The notes under the pieces were generated by a model. It worked only from the letters and a program-made list of their open reading frames with translations. It was not told where the DNA came from and did no database searches. From Mitsuaria sp. WAJ17 (GTDB lineage: Bacteria > Pseudomonadota > Gammaproteobacteria > Burkholderiales > Burkholderiaceae_C), in assembly GCF_014174515.1 (NCBI RefSeq), contig NZ_JACJUG010000007.1, positions 1 to 64,000 on the forward strand: a DNA stretch of 64,000 nucleotides, given 5' to 3'. A program made the position numbers and the translations under genes. Below are positions 26,122 to 35,085 of the stretch, piece by piece; positions within the stretch are counted from its first letter, which is position 1, and the number at the start of each line of letters is the position of its first letter.

Positions 26122-26144
26122 AACATGCATTTTCAGCACATGTT
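26122..26144. promoter_or_regulatory. NsrR-like 23-bp operator between nnrS and an Rrf2 gene
   Basis: AACATG and CATGTT form a perfect inverted repeat with an 11-bp spacer, giving the 23-bp length of an NsrR site. The left half AACATGCATTT differs from AAGATGYATTT at one position. A further half-like element, GGCATGTATTA, lies at 26177-26187 just before the Rrf2 start codon. The site is 14 bp upstream of the nnrS start and 45 bp upstream of the divergent Rrf2 gene. Confidence 0.7.
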
Positions 26145-26188
26145 ATCATCAGCGCCATCAAAAGCAATACCTTGGAGGCATGTATTAG

Positions 26189-26620
26189 ATGAGACTGACC
26201 GAGCACACCGACCACGCGCTGCGCGTCCTGGCAAGTTGCGCCGCGTCGCCTGAACGCCTGCTGACGATCGCGGAGATTGCGGTGCTGCACGGCATCTCGA
26301 AAAGCCACCTGATGAAGGTGGTCAGCCAGCTGAACCGCATGGGTCTGGTCGACACCATCAGGGGAAGGCATGGCGGGCTGCGCCTGGCGCGCCCCCCCGC
26401 GCGGATACGACTCGGCGATGTGGTCAGGGTGATGGAGCCGGACCTCCAGCTGGTCGAGTGCTTTGACGGCTCAGGAGGCCACTGCGTGCTGACGGGTCAG
26501 TGCGGCGTGCAGGCGGCGCTGCATCGGGCGCTGAGCGCCTTCTTCGACACCCTCAATGAGCTGACGGTCGTCGATCTTCAAGCCAAGGCGGTAAGGCCTC
26601 CTGCCCCCTCGGCTGGATAG
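26189..26620 (+). CDS. Rrf2-family regulator, NsrR-like (first copy)
   Basis: The protein has 143 residues. The winged helix (MRLTEHTDHALRVL, then GISKSHLMKVVSQLNRMGLV) and wing RGRHGGLRLA are typical of NsrR. Iron-sulfur cysteines are at 91, 99 and 105, close to 91/96/102 of E. coli NsrR. NsrR carries an NO-sensitive cluster and represses NO-detoxification genes until NO destroys it. GGAGG lies 10 bp before the ATG. It is divergent from nnrS with an NsrR-like site between them, so control of nnrS and of itself is likely. Confidence 0.88.
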   Translation: MRLTEHTDHALRVLASCAASPERLLTIAEIAVLHGISKSHLMKVVSQLNRMGLVDTIRGRHGGLRLARPPARIRLGDVVRVMEPDLQLVECFDGSGGHCVLTGQCGVQAALHRALSAFFDTLNELTVVDLQAKAVRPPAPSAG

Positions 26621-26666
26621 CGTTGCCCGCTGCGAGCGTCGGGCGATGGAGGCCGGCGAACCTTGC

Positions 26667-27275
26667 TCAGGCCTGGGACTTGAGCGTCTTGCGCGCAGCG
26701 CCCCGCGGCGCGGACGCCGTCTTCGCAGCGACTCTGGCAGGGCTGGCGCGAACGACCTTCGGCCTGGCCGCCGTCTTTGGCTGCGCAGCCGGCGACGGCG
26801 CCGCACGGATGGGAATGGACTTGAAATTCCCGAGCTCCACCCCCAGCAGCGACGCGGCGACCGAGGGCGCGGTGATGGCGTCTGCCAAGGTCATGCGGTC
26901 CAGCTCCATCAGGAACGCATCCAGTGCGCGTCTGAAGCCCGACTTGAGATTGCAGGCTTGCCAGACCGCGCAGTGCGTCTCCTTGCCGGGCTCATGACAC
27001 TCCACCAGGGCGAAGTCGGGCTCGCAAAGCCGGACGACCTGGCCCACCGAAATCTGCGCAGGCTCCTTGGCCAGATGCGCTCCCCCCGTGCGCCCTCTCA
27101 CCGTCACGATCAGGCCGCTCAGGCTGAGCTGGTGCACGATCTTCATCAGGTGGTTCTTGGAGATTTGGTACGAGCGGGAGATCTCGTCAATGGTCGCCAG
27201 TTCGCCGGTCTGGTGCTTCACGGCCAGGAACATCAGCACCCGCAGCGTGTAGTCGGTGTACGTAGTGAGACGCAT
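26667..27275 (-). CDS. nsrR: NsrR-like Rrf2 regulator with basic Ala/Lys-rich tail (second copy)
   Basis: The protein has 202 residues, about 55 longer than normal. Residues 1-140 are a standard NsrR: MRLTTYTDYTLRVLMFLAVK, wing RGRTGGAHLA, cluster cysteines 93, 102 and 108. Residues 158-202 form a Pro/Ala/Lys/Arg tail with about eleven basic and no acidic residues, like a histone-H1-type tail. It lies divergent from ncgA, matching the place of nsrR beside the Nitrosomonas ncgABC-nirK operon. The tail may add non-specific DNA binding. It converges with the first Rrf2 copy. Confidence 0.88.
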   Translation of the reverse strand: MRLTTYTDYTLRVLMFLAVKHQTGELATIDEISRSYQISKNHLMKIVHQLSLSGLIVTVRGRTGGAHLAKEPAQISVGQVVRLCEPDFALVECHEPGKETHCAVWQACNLKSGFRRALDAFLMELDRMTLADAITAPSVAASLLGVELGNFKSIPIRAAPSPAAQPKTAARPKVVRASPARVAAKTASAPRGAARKTLKSQA

Positions 27276-27407
27276 GGCATCGAAAAAGGTGGGGGACGGA
27301 TGCTCATTTTACCTCGCACCACCCCCTCCAGCACGCCCTGATCGAACCCTAGACCAATGACTTCGAACAGAGCCAATTCCCGCATAAACTTAAAGATGCT
27401 ATTGCCA

Positions 27408-27430
27408 AACATGTATTTAGCTTGTATCTT
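27408..27430. promoter_or_regulatory. NsrR-like 23-bp operator upstream of ncgABC-nirK
   Basis: Left half AACATGTATTT matches AAGATGYATTT at 10 of 11 positions; right half GCTTGTATCTT matches AAATRCATYTT at 7 of 11. An additional half-like AAAGATGCTATT lies at 27392-27403. The site is 49 bp before the ncgA start. Between it and the gene lies a 7-bp stem (TCGGCCC at 27430-27436 with GGGCCGA at 27459-27465) in the leader. Confidence 0.75.
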
Positions 27431-27478
27431 TCGGCCCTCGATTCAAGCGCGGCCTATCGGGCCGAGACAGGAGAGTCC

Positions 27479-28531
27479 ATGTTTGGAAATGAATACGGAA
27501 TGAAGCATCAGGCACGGGCAGCCCTTCTCTTCGGGCTGCTGTCCGTCGGGTGCATGCTGGATGCGGCTGCGGCCAAGCGAGCCTTCGAGATGAACATCGA
27601 AGACACGCGCATCACCCTCGTCGAGAAGCAGCAGTTCCACACCTTCGCCTTCGCCGGCCAGGTCCCTGGCCCGCTGTTCTACGTCGATGAGGGCGATGAC
27701 ATCGAAGTGAAGGTCAACAACCTCACGGCACTGCCCCACACCATCCATTGGCACGGGATGCTGCAGCGCGGGAGCTGGCAGATGGATGGCGTGCCTGACG
27801 TCACCCAGGAGGCCATCAAGCCGGGCGACAGCTTCACCTACGCCTTCAAGGCCGACCCCTCCGGCACGCACTGGTACCACTGCCACGTGAACGTCAACGA
27901 GCACGTGGCCCTGCGCGGCATGTGGGGTCCCTTCATCGTCAAGCCCAAGAAGCCCACGCCCCTGGAACAGAAGGTCACGCAGGACCACATCCTGATGCTC
28001 TCGGACTGGGACTCCAAGTGGGCCAACAAGCCTGGCTTCGGCGGGCTGCCTGGCGACAAGTTCGACTACTTCACCATCAACGGTCGGGCCTTCCCCGACA
28101 CCGAGCCGCTGCGCGTCAAGAAGGGCGATGTGGTGCGCCTGCGCCTGATCGGCGCTGGTGACCTGGTCCACTCCGTGCACCTGCACGGGCATGCCTTCAA
28201 GATCGCCTTCAAGGACGGCTTCCCCCTGGCCAACCCGATCACGGCAGACACCGTGCTGATCGGCCCCGGCGAGCGCTACGACCTCATCTTCGAGGCAGAC
28301 AACCCGGGCCGCTGGATGATCCACGACCACGTGGACTCCCACACCATGAATGGCGACCGGCCCCATGGCGGCCTGATGGCCGTGCTGGAGTACGACGAGG
28401 TCAAGCGCAACGACAGCTGGTACCCCTGGAACAAGCGCACGCCCAAGCCGAACTTCTACTACCAGGACTCGCTGAAGAAGGGCCCCGGCGTCTACACCAA
28501 CGAGGCCTTCAAGGGCCAGGCCATCCAGTGA
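27479..28531 (+). CDS. ncgA: Two-domain multicopper oxidase of the NcgA type
   Basis: The protein has 350 residues from the ATG after AGGAG; a longer frame upstream overlaps the operator. A signal peptide is followed by two cupredoxin domains. Copper ligands: HTIHWHG and HWYHCHVNVNEHVALRGM in domain 1, HSVHLHGHAF and IHDHVDSHTM in domain 2. The Cys-His-Met set for type 1 copper lies in domain 1 and the four HxH motifs supply the trinuclear centre. In Nitrosomonas europaea ncgA begins ncgABC-nirK, which supports nitrite reductase and nitrite tolerance. Gene order here is identical. Confidence 0.9.
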   Translation: MFGNEYGMKHQARAALLFGLLSVGCMLDAAAAKRAFEMNIEDTRITLVEKQQFHTFAFAGQVPGPLFYVDEGDDIEVKVNNLTALPHTIHWHGMLQRGSWQMDGVPDVTQEAIKPGDSFTYAFKADPSGTHWYHCHVNVNEHVALRGMWGPFIVKPKKPTPLEQKVTQDHILMLSDWDSKWANKPGFGGLPGDKFDYFTINGRAFPDTEPLRVKKGDVVRLRLIGAGDLVHSVHLHGHAFKIAFKDGFPLANPITADTVLIGPGERYDLIFEADNPGRWMIHDHVDSHTMNGDRPHGGLMAVLEYDEVKRNDSWYPWNKRTPKPNFYYQDSLKKGPGVYTNEAFKGQAIQ

Positions 28532-28539
28532 GGCGCCGC

Positions 28540-29229
28540 ATGAAGAGACTCCTCTCTCTCATGGCGCTGGCAGTGGGCGGCATCACCGCCGGCCATGCAG
28601 CGACCGGTGCCGAGCTGCTGAAGTCGCAATGCGTGAGCTGCCATGCCGTCACCAAGCCGGCCGCCAGCAGCGTTGACCGGGTGCTGGGCCGCAAGGGCCC
28701 GGACCTGCACTTCGCCGGTGCCAAGTTCAAGCGCGAATGGCTGGTGGCCTGGCTCCAGAAGCCGGTGGCCATCCGCAGCGGTGGGGCCATGTTCCTCAAT
28801 GCCCTGCAGCCAGGCAGCGGCGGTGCGCTGGACAGCATCGACCCGACGAAGGTGCCGGCGCATCCGGCCCTGAGTTCCGCCGACGCCGCCGCCGCCGCGG
28901 ACGCGCTGATGGCGCTCAGCGGCGAGGGCCTGGTTGAGGCAGGCGGCTTCAAGAATGAGCCGCTCAATGCCTCCATGGCCAGCCTGCTGTTCAACAAGCT
29001 CAGGGGCTGCGCCTCCTGCCACTCAGCCAAGGCGGGCGCCGGCGGCGTGTCGGGTCCGGACCTGTCCGCGGCCGGGGACCGCTTGCAGCCGGACTTCATC
29101 GCCGCCTACATCCGCGATCCGCAGAAGTTCGACCCTCATGTCTGGATGCCGCGCCTGGACCTCAACGAGGGAGACATCCAGAAGCTCACCGGCTATCTCA
29201 GCTCGCTCAAGCAAGGAGCAGCCAAATGA
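28540..29229 (+). CDS. ncgB: Dihaem cytochrome c, NcgB-like
   Basis: The protein has 229 residues with a signal peptide (MKRLLSLMALAVGG). It has haem sites CVSCH near residue 31 and CASCH near residue 157, giving two cytochrome c domains of similar pattern. A GTG at 28528 overlapping the ncgA stop is an alternative start, but the ATG at 28540 has GAGG at a good distance. It is likely to pass electrons between the quinol or cytochrome pool and the copper enzymes encoded on either side. Confidence 0.85.
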   Translation: MKRLLSLMALAVGGITAGHAATGAELLKSQCVSCHAVTKPAASSVDRVLGRKGPDLHFAGAKFKREWLVAWLQKPVAIRSGGAMFLNALQPGSGGALDSIDPTKVPAHPALSSADAAAAADALMALSGEGLVEAGGFKNEPLNASMASLLFNKLRGCASCHSAKAGAGGVSGPDLSAAGDRLQPDFIAAYIRDPQKFDPHVWMPRLDLNEGDIQKLTGYLSSLKQGAAK

Positions 29230-29582
29230 AGCCCCTGATCGCAACCCTTCTGGTCCTGAGCGCCATGGGCAGCGCGTCTGCCGACGAGCCCCATGCCAAG
29301 GCCATCAAGCTCTACAACACCTACTGCGTCCAGTGCCACGGCGTGAATCGCGATGGCAATGGTGTCAATGCCCGGGACATGGCGGTGAAGCCGCGTGACC
29401 ACACGGACACCAAAGGCATGGGTGACACCCCGGATGACGTGCTCTTCAAGGCCATCAAGGGCGGCGGGCTCGCCGTCGGCAAATCCGTGCTCATGCCCAA
29501 GTGGGAGAGCGTCATGAGCGACGAGGAGGTAGGCGCCCTGGTGGCGTACCTGCGCTTCGTCAGCAAGACCACCTCGAAATGA
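29226..29582 (+). CDS. ncgC: Monohaem cytochrome c, NcgC-like
   Basis: The protein has 118 residues with a signal peptide ending GSASA. The haem site is CVQCH near residue 36, and a probable axial Met lies in VLMPKWESVM. It is a small class I periplasmic cytochrome. It overlaps ncgB by 4 bp and is followed by nirK 14 bp on, as in ncgABC-nirK operons. It is probably the immediate electron donor to NirK. Confidence 0.86.
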   Translation: MKPLIATLLVLSAMGSASADEPHAKAIKLYNTYCVQCHGVNRDGNGVNARDMAVKPRDHTDTKGMGDTPDDVLFKAIKGGGLAVGKSVLMPKWESVMSDEEVGALVAYLRFVSKTTSK

Positions 29583-29596
29583 AAGAAGGAACTGAA

Positions 29597-30514
29597 GTGA
29601 AAAAACTCACCCTCGCACTCGCCATGGCTCTGGCCCTCACCGGCATGGCTGAGGCCAAGACCGTCAAGGTGACGCTGACCGCGAAGGAAGTCGATCTGCC
29701 TATCGACAACAAGGGCACGATGTACCGCGCCTGGACCTTTGACGGGCAGATTCCCGGCACCGTGGTCCGGGTCACCGAAGGCGATGTGGTCGAGTTCACG
29801 CTGGTCAATGACAAGTCCAGCAAGAACTCGCACTCGGTGGACTTCCACGCGGCCCGTACCGATCTGGTGAAGGACTTCGAGTCCATCAAGCCCGGTGAAT
29901 CGAAGAGCTACACCTTCAACGCCACCCACCCTGGCACCTTCTTCTACCACTGCGGCTCGGATCCCATGATCCAGCACATCGCGCGTGGCATGTTCGGCGT
30001 GATCATCGTGGACCCGAAGGACGCCAACGCCCTGCCCAAGGCCGACCGCGAGTACGTGCTGGTGCAGTCCGAGCTGTATCCCAATCCGGACAACCAGAAC
30101 GACATGATGGCCAACAAGTGGAGCAACGTCATGTTCAACGGCGGCATCTTCAAGTACGACCCGGTGCATGACCCCGCCGCCACGCGCATCCTGCAGGCCA
30201 AGCCGGGCGAGCGCGTGCGCATCCACTTCGTGAACGCCGGGGTGAACGAGTTCTCCTCCTTCCACCCCATCGCGGGCATCTGGGACCGCGTCTATCCGGG
30301 CGGCAATCCGAAGAACGTGCTGCACGGCCTTCAGAGCTACACCGTCGGCCCGGGCGATGGCGCCGCCTTCGACATCATTTCCCCCGTCGAAGGCGCCAAC
30401 GCCATCGTGAGCCATGTGATGCGTCAGGCACTCACCGGCGCCATCGCGGTGCTGCAGTTCAGCAATGACGCCGACCCCAAGGCGGGCAAGGGCGACAACA
30501 TCCTCGTGAAGTAA
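29597..30514 (+). CDS. nirK: Copper-containing nitrite reductase
   Basis: The protein has 305 residues from a GTG preceded by AAGGA; an ATG at 29579 overlapping the ncgC stop is possible. The signal peptide is classical (KKLTLALAMALALTGMAEA). All copper ligands are visible: type 1 His79, Cys119, His127, Met132; type 2 His84, His118, His273. Catalytic Asp82 (SVDFH) and His223 (SFHPIAG) are present. NirK reduces nitrite to NO in the periplasm. The residue before the third type 2 His is Ser rather than the common Asp (VSH). Fourth gene of the ncg operon. Confidence 0.92.
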   Translation: MKKLTLALAMALALTGMAEAKTVKVTLTAKEVDLPIDNKGTMYRAWTFDGQIPGTVVRVTEGDVVEFTLVNDKSSKNSHSVDFHAARTDLVKDFESIKPGESKSYTFNATHPGTFFYHCGSDPMIQHIARGMFGVIIVDPKDANALPKADREYVLVQSELYPNPDNQNDMMANKWSNVMFNGGIFKYDPVHDPAATRILQAKPGERVRIHFVNAGVNEFSSFHPIAGIWDRVYPGGNPKNVLHGLQSYTVGPGDGAAFDIISPVEGANAIVSHVMRQALTGAIAVLQFSNDADPKAGKGDNILVK

Positions 30515-30522
30515 GCCACCCG

Positions 30523-30550
30523 GCCGGCGCGGGCCCTGGCCTGCGCCGGC
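30523..30550 (+). other. Intercistronic hairpin between nirK and cusB-like gene
   Basis: GCCGGCGC and GCGCCGGC pair perfectly around a 12-nt loop, 8 bp after the nirK stop. No T-run follows, so it is not a classical terminator. It could slow read-through or protect the nirK message, lowering expression of the following metal-efflux and maturation genes relative to nirK. Confidence 0.45.
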
Positions 30551-30568
30551 GACCTGATGAGGACCACC

Positions 30569-31906
30569 ATGAATCTCAACCGTCGCCGCTGGGGTGCCCT
30601 GCTGGGCGCCACCTGCTGTGTTGGCGTGGGCACCACCCTCGGCTGGGCGCTCGCCGGCCGGACACCGGCCGCCAGCGCCGGCACCCCGCCCCCGTCCACC
30701 CGTCATTGGACCTGCCCCATGCACCCGCAGGTGGACCGCAATGGTCCGGGCTCGTGCCCCATCTGCGGCATGGACCTGGTGCTGCGGGAGGCGACAGGCG
30801 ACGCCCAGGCAGAGGCCGCGCCCATCGTCCATCTTTCCGAGCAGGTCCAGCAGAACAGCGGGGTGCGCACCGCAGCGGTAGAGCTGCGGGAACTCTCGCC
30901 TCGCCTGTGGGTCACGGGCCAGATGCTGGCGGACGAGCGCCGTGCCGTCAGCGTGGCGCCCAAGGTGGAGGGTTGGATCCGGCGGCTGGGCGTGACCGGC
31001 GTGGGCCATGTGGTGCAGCGCGGGCAAATGCTCTACGAGATCTATTCCCCCGACCTGCAGCTGCGCCAGCGCGAATACGTGGAGATCCTGAGCCGGCGCG
31101 ACCTGTTGCAGGCACAGGCGGGCTCGATGAAAGCCAGCGTCGGCAGCGTCTCGCCCGACATGATGATGGGCAGCGTGGCCCGCGAGCGCTTCCGCATGCG
31201 CAGCCGGCTGCTGGCTGCCGACATGCCCGAGGCCCTGATCGATCAGCTGGAGAGCGATCGCCGCGTCCGCGAGGTGGTGCCGGTACTGGCGCAGCGCGAC
31301 GGCATCGTGACGGCCATGAGCCTGCGCGAAGGGGCGTATGCCATGCCGTCACAGGTGGTGCTGGAGTACGCAGATCTGCAGCCGGCCTGGGTGGAAGTGC
31401 AGCTCACGCCGGAGCAGCTCGGCCAGCTGCGCCCGCGCAGCCAGCTGCAGCTGCGATCCAGCGTGCAGGAAGGAGAAGTCCTCGCGCTGCCAGTGGACGG
31501 CCGCCAGGCTGTGATCAACCCCAGCACCCGCATGGCCCGGCTGCGCCTGCCGCTGCATCAAGCTGCCCGGGCCTTTCCTACGGGGGCGCCCGTGCAGGGG
31601 GAGATCCTGGTTCCGGGGCGGCGCGTCCCTGCCATTCCCCGTGACGCTGTGATCCATACGGGCGCCGGCAGCTTTGTGTTCGTGCAGACCGAGCCCCAGC
31701 ATTACGAACAGCGCCCCGTTCGTGTCGGGCCGGCGCTCGGGCCGCATGTGGAAGTCCTGGACGGCCTGGCGCCCGGTGAGCAACTGGTGGTCAATGGACA
31801 GTTCCTGTTGAGCGCAGAGCTCGGCAGCCGTTCGCCGCCTGCGGCGGTCTCTGGCGCGACGGCACGCACGCCAGCGCCCCCCGCCATGCAACACGGAGCG
31901 CCATGA
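30569..31906 (+). CDS. cusB: CusB-like membrane-fusion protein with heavy-metal-binding motif
   Basis: The protein has 445 residues from the ATG after GAGGA. One N-terminal helix is followed by a metal-binding domain, HWTCPMHPQV then PGSCPICGMDLV, typical of CusB and copper P-type ATPases. The rest is a periplasmic adaptor: hairpin region rich in Met (residues near 190-220) and lipoyl halves around it. It links the RND pump encoded next to an outer-membrane channel; no cusC is present. In this operon it may adjust periplasmic Cu(I) for NirK and NcgA as well as remove excess. Confidence 0.88.
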   Translation: MNLNRRRWGALLGATCCVGVGTTLGWALAGRTPAASAGTPPPSTRHWTCPMHPQVDRNGPGSCPICGMDLVLREATGDAQAEAAPIVHLSEQVQQNSGVRTAAVELRELSPRLWVTGQMLADERRAVSVAPKVEGWIRRLGVTGVGHVVQRGQMLYEIYSPDLQLRQREYVEILSRRDLLQAQAGSMKASVGSVSPDMMMGSVARERFRMRSRLLAADMPEALIDQLESDRRVREVVPVLAQRDGIVTAMSLREGAYAMPSQVVLEYADLQPAWVEVQLTPEQLGQLRPRSQLQLRSSVQEGEVLALPVDGRQAVINPSTRMARLRLPLHQAARAFPTGAPVQGEILVPGRRVPAIPRDAVIHTGAGSFVFVQTEPQHYEQRPVRVGPALGPHVEVLDGLAPGEQLVVNGQFLLSAELGSRSPPAAVSGATARTPAPPAMQHGAP

Positions 31907-34900
31907 TGCACGGCCCGTCCTCTCATGCTGCCGAGGGCCTCGTCCCTCGCCTGATCGAAGCATCGGTGCGCCGTCGTGCCTGGGTCCTGGGCCTGGCGGC
32001 GCTGTTGCTGGCCGTGCTGGCCGCCATGGCCAGCCGGGTCAAGCTCGACGCCCTGCCCGACCTCTCCGAAACCCAGCTGGTGCTGAAGGCACGCTTTGAA
32101 GGCGCGCCTCCAACCTTGGTGGAAGACCAGCTCACCTATCCGATCACCTCCGAGCTGCTGGGCCTGCCCGGCACACAGACCGTGCGCGGCTTCTCTATGT
32201 TTGGAGAGGCCTTCGTCTACGTGGTGTTTGCCGACGACGTGGACCCGGCCCAGGCGCGCCTGCGCGTGCTGGAGCGGCTGCCCCGTCTGCAGTCGCGGCT
32301 GCCCGCAGGCGCCACCTTGGCCCTGGGCCCCGATGCCTCCGGCACGGGATGGATCTATCAGTACGCCCTCACCTCCACGTCCGGGCAGGGCCTGGAGTCC
32401 CTCAGAAGCCTGCAGGACTTCACCCTCAAGCCCGAGCTGCAAGCCATTGAGGGGGTGGCCGAGGTCGCCACCTTTGGCGGAGCACCTCAGCAGCTGCAGA
32501 TCGAACCGCTGCCCCAGCGCATGGCCCAACTGGGCGTGAGTCCGGAGGACCTGATGCGGGCGGTGCGCGGCGCCAACCGCACGGCAGGCGGCGGCGCCAT
32601 CGAGATGGGGCGCCAGCGCTTCCTGATCGCGGCCGATGCGCGCCTGCGGATCGACGACGACCTGTCCGCCCTGCCGGTCAAGACCCTGCCGGACGGCGCC
32701 GTGGTGCGCCTGGGGCAGGTGGCCCGGGCCAAGCTGGGCCCGGCACCCGTCGAAGGAGTCGGCGCGCTCAGTGGCGAGGGCGATGTGGTGGGTGGCATCG
32801 TGGTGATGCGCCAGGGTGCCCATGCGCATCAGGTGCTCCAGCGTGTCCAGGCCCGCATCCAGCAGCTCAAGCCCAGCCTGCCGCCCGGCGTCGAATGGCG
32901 GGAGACCTACAACCGCGCCGGCCTGATCGAGCGGGCCATCCGCTCACTGGGCCTGCGCCTGGTGGAAGAGGCCCTGGTGGTGGGCCTCGTGTGCGCCGTC
33001 TTTCTGGGCCGGCTTCGATCCGCCCTCGTGGCGCTGGTGACCCTGCCCTTGGGCCTGCTGGCTGCGCTGGCCCTGCTGCAGGCCCAGGGCATCACGGCCA
33101 ACATCATGTCCCTGGGCGGACTGGCCATCGCCATCGGCGCCATGATCGATGCCAGCGTGGTCATGGTCGAGACCCTGCACCGCCGGCTCGAGCGGCCCGC
33201 GGCCTCAGATGGGGCGCACTGGCTGCAAGTGGTGGCCAGCGCCCGCGAAGTGGGCCCTGCCCTCTTCTTCTCCCTGCTGGTCATCACGGTCTCCTTTCTG
33301 CCCGTCTTCTCTCTCCAGGGCCAGGAGGGCAAGCTGTTCGGTCCTCTGGCGTTGACCAAGACCTACGCCATGGCCGCTGCTGCCGCGCTGTCCATCACGC
33401 TGGTGCCGGTGGTGATGGGCCTGGTGGTCCGCGGCCCGGTCCAGCGCGAGCGACGCAACCCCCTGAACCGGCTGCTGCGCCGCATCTACCGCCCGGCGCT
33501 GCGCGCGGCGATGGCGCGGCCGCAGTGGGCCGTGGTGATCGCGCTCGGCCTGGCCCTGAGCGCTGTTGTCCCTCTGCAGCGCACGGGCGCGGAGTTCATG
33601 CCTGCACTGGACGAGGGCGACCTGCTGTACATGCCGACCACGCTGCCCAGCGTGTCGATCGACGAGGCGCGCGAGATCCTGCGCCGCACCAATGCCCTGA
33701 TCGCGGCCCAGCCCGAGGTGGCCTGGGTGCACGGCAAGGCGGGACGCAGTGACTCCGCGACAGACCCGGCACCGCTCTCGATGATCGAGTCGGTGGTGGT
33801 GCTCAAGCCGCGTGCCGAGTGGCCGCAGCCCATCAGCGTCGAGGCGCTGCGGCAACGGCTGCAGACCGAAATCCGCCTGGCCGGGCTCACCAATGCCTGG
33901 GGCTTTCCGATCCGCACCCGGATCGACATGCTGTCCACCGGCGTCAAGACACCGCTGGCCCTGAAGCTCAGCGGAGACGATCCGGCCCGGCTGCAGGCCT
34001 ATGCCACCCAGGCGGAACGGGTGCTGGCCCAGGTGCCCGGCGTCGAGTCCGCCCTGGCCGAACGGACCCAGCAGGGGCGCTACCTTCGCATCGAGCTGGA
34101 TCGCCACAAGGCGCAGCTGCTGGGCGTGGACATCGGAACGGTCATGGACCTGGTCCAGGGTCCGCTGGCCGGCATGCCCTTCGACGTGATCAGCCGCGGG
34201 CGAGAGCGCGTGGACGTGGTGCTGCGCTACCCGCAGTCGCTGCGGGAGTCCGCCGAGGCCATCGGGCAGATCCGTCTGGCGGGCATGGGGGGCAGCGAGG
34301 TGACCCTGTCCCAGCTCGCCGAAGTCAAGGTCGAGGACGGCGCGACCGAGCTGCGCAGCGAGAACTCGCGACCCGTCGCCTATGTCCTCCTGACCCTGGG
34401 CGAGCAGGACGCGGCCACCGTCATTGCCGCCGCCGATGCAGCACTGGCCGCCCTCAGCCCGCCCCCTGGCGTGCAGCAGAGCTGGGTGGGCCAGTACCTT
34501 CGCCTGCGGGAGGCCCGCTGGCGCCTCTGGGGTCTCAGCGGCCTCACGCTGCTGATCGTGGCGGGCCTGCTGGGGCTGCACTTCCGGTCCCCGCTGCGCG
34601 TGGCGGCCGTGCTGGCCAGCCTGCCGGTGGCCGTCTCCGGCGGTCTCTGGCTCAACCACCTGCTGGGCTTCAAGCTGTCCTTCGCGACGGTGGTGGGCCT
34701 GATCGCACTCGCGGGGGTGGCGGCGGAGTTCTGCGTCGTCATGCTGCTCTACCTGGATCAGGCCGTGCGAGCGCGAGCCCCCGACGGACAAGCCCTGGAC
34801 CCTCAGCAGCTGCGCGCCGCGGTGCTGCAGGGCGCCTTGCTGCGCCTGCGGCCCAAGACGATGACGGCGGCCGTGATCGTGGGAGGGCTGCTGCCCATGC

Positions 34901-35085
34901 TGATGAGCGAAGGGGTGGGCGTCGAAGTCATGAGCCGCATCGCCGCGCCCATGGTGGGCGGGATGATCACCGCGCCGCTGTACTCCCTGCTGGTGCTGCC
35001 CAGCCTGTACCTGTGGCTCGCAGGCAAGACCCGACCCCAGGCCTCGGCCGCCCCCTCGAACCCGGTGGCGGAGCTCGCGTCGTGA
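31903..35085 (+). CDS. cusA: CusA-family heavy-metal RND efflux pump
   Basis: The protein has 1060 residues, the normal length. Twelve helices and two large periplasmic loops are in order. The family features are ALPDLSETQLVLKARFEGAP near the start and the helix 4 segment GAMIDASVVMVETLHRRLER. It should export Cu(I) or Ag(I), or related metals, from periplasm or cytoplasm using proton motive force. It overlaps cusB by 4 bp and the following ccsB-like gene by 4 bp (GTGA). The metal is assigned from family and the CusB metal-binding domain. Confidence 0.9.
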   Translation: MMHGPSSHAAEGLVPRLIEASVRRRAWVLGLAALLLAVLAAMASRVKLDALPDLSETQLVLKARFEGAPPTLVEDQLTYPITSELLGLPGTQTVRGFSMFGEAFVYVVFADDVDPAQARLRVLERLPRLQSRLPAGATLALGPDASGTGWIYQYALTSTSGQGLESLRSLQDFTLKPELQAIEGVAEVATFGGAPQQLQIEPLPQRMAQLGVSPEDLMRAVRGANRTAGGGAIEMGRQRFLIAADARLRIDDDLSALPVKTLPDGAVVRLGQVARAKLGPAPVEGVGALSGEGDVVGGIVVMRQGAHAHQVLQRVQARIQQLKPSLPPGVEWRETYNRAGLIERAIRSLGLRLVEEALVVGLVCAVFLGRLRSALVALVTLPLGLLAALALLQAQGITANIMSLGGLAIAIGAMIDASVVMVETLHRRLERPAASDGAHWLQVVASAREVGPALFFSLLVITVSFLPVFSLQGQEGKLFGPLALTKTYAMAAAAALSITLVPVVMGLVVRGPVQRERRNPLNRLLRRIYRPALRAAMARPQWAVVIALGLALSAVVPLQRTGAEFMPALDEGDLLYMPTTLPSVSIDEAREILRRTNALIAAQPEVAWVHGKAGRSDSATDPAPLSMIESVVVLKPRAEWPQPISVEALRQRLQTEIRLAGLTNAWGFPIRTRIDMLSTGVKTPLALKLSGDDPARLQAYATQAERVLAQVPGVESALAERTQQGRYLRIELDRHKAQLLGVDIGTVMDLVQGPLAGMPFDVISRGRERVDVVLRYPQSLRESAEAIGQIRLAGMGGSEVTLSQLAEVKVEDGATELRSENSRPVAYVLLTLGEQDAATVIAAADAALAALSPPPGVQQSWVGQYLRLREARWRLWGLSGLTLLIVAGLLGLHFRSPLRVAAVLASLPVAVSGGLWLNHLLGFKLSFATVVGLIALAGVAAEFCVVMLLYLDQAVRARAPDGQALDPQQLRAAVLQGALLRLRPKTMTAAVIVGGLLPMLMSEGVGVEVMSRIAAPMVGGMITAPLYSLLVLPSLYLWLAGKTRPQASAAPSNPVAELAS

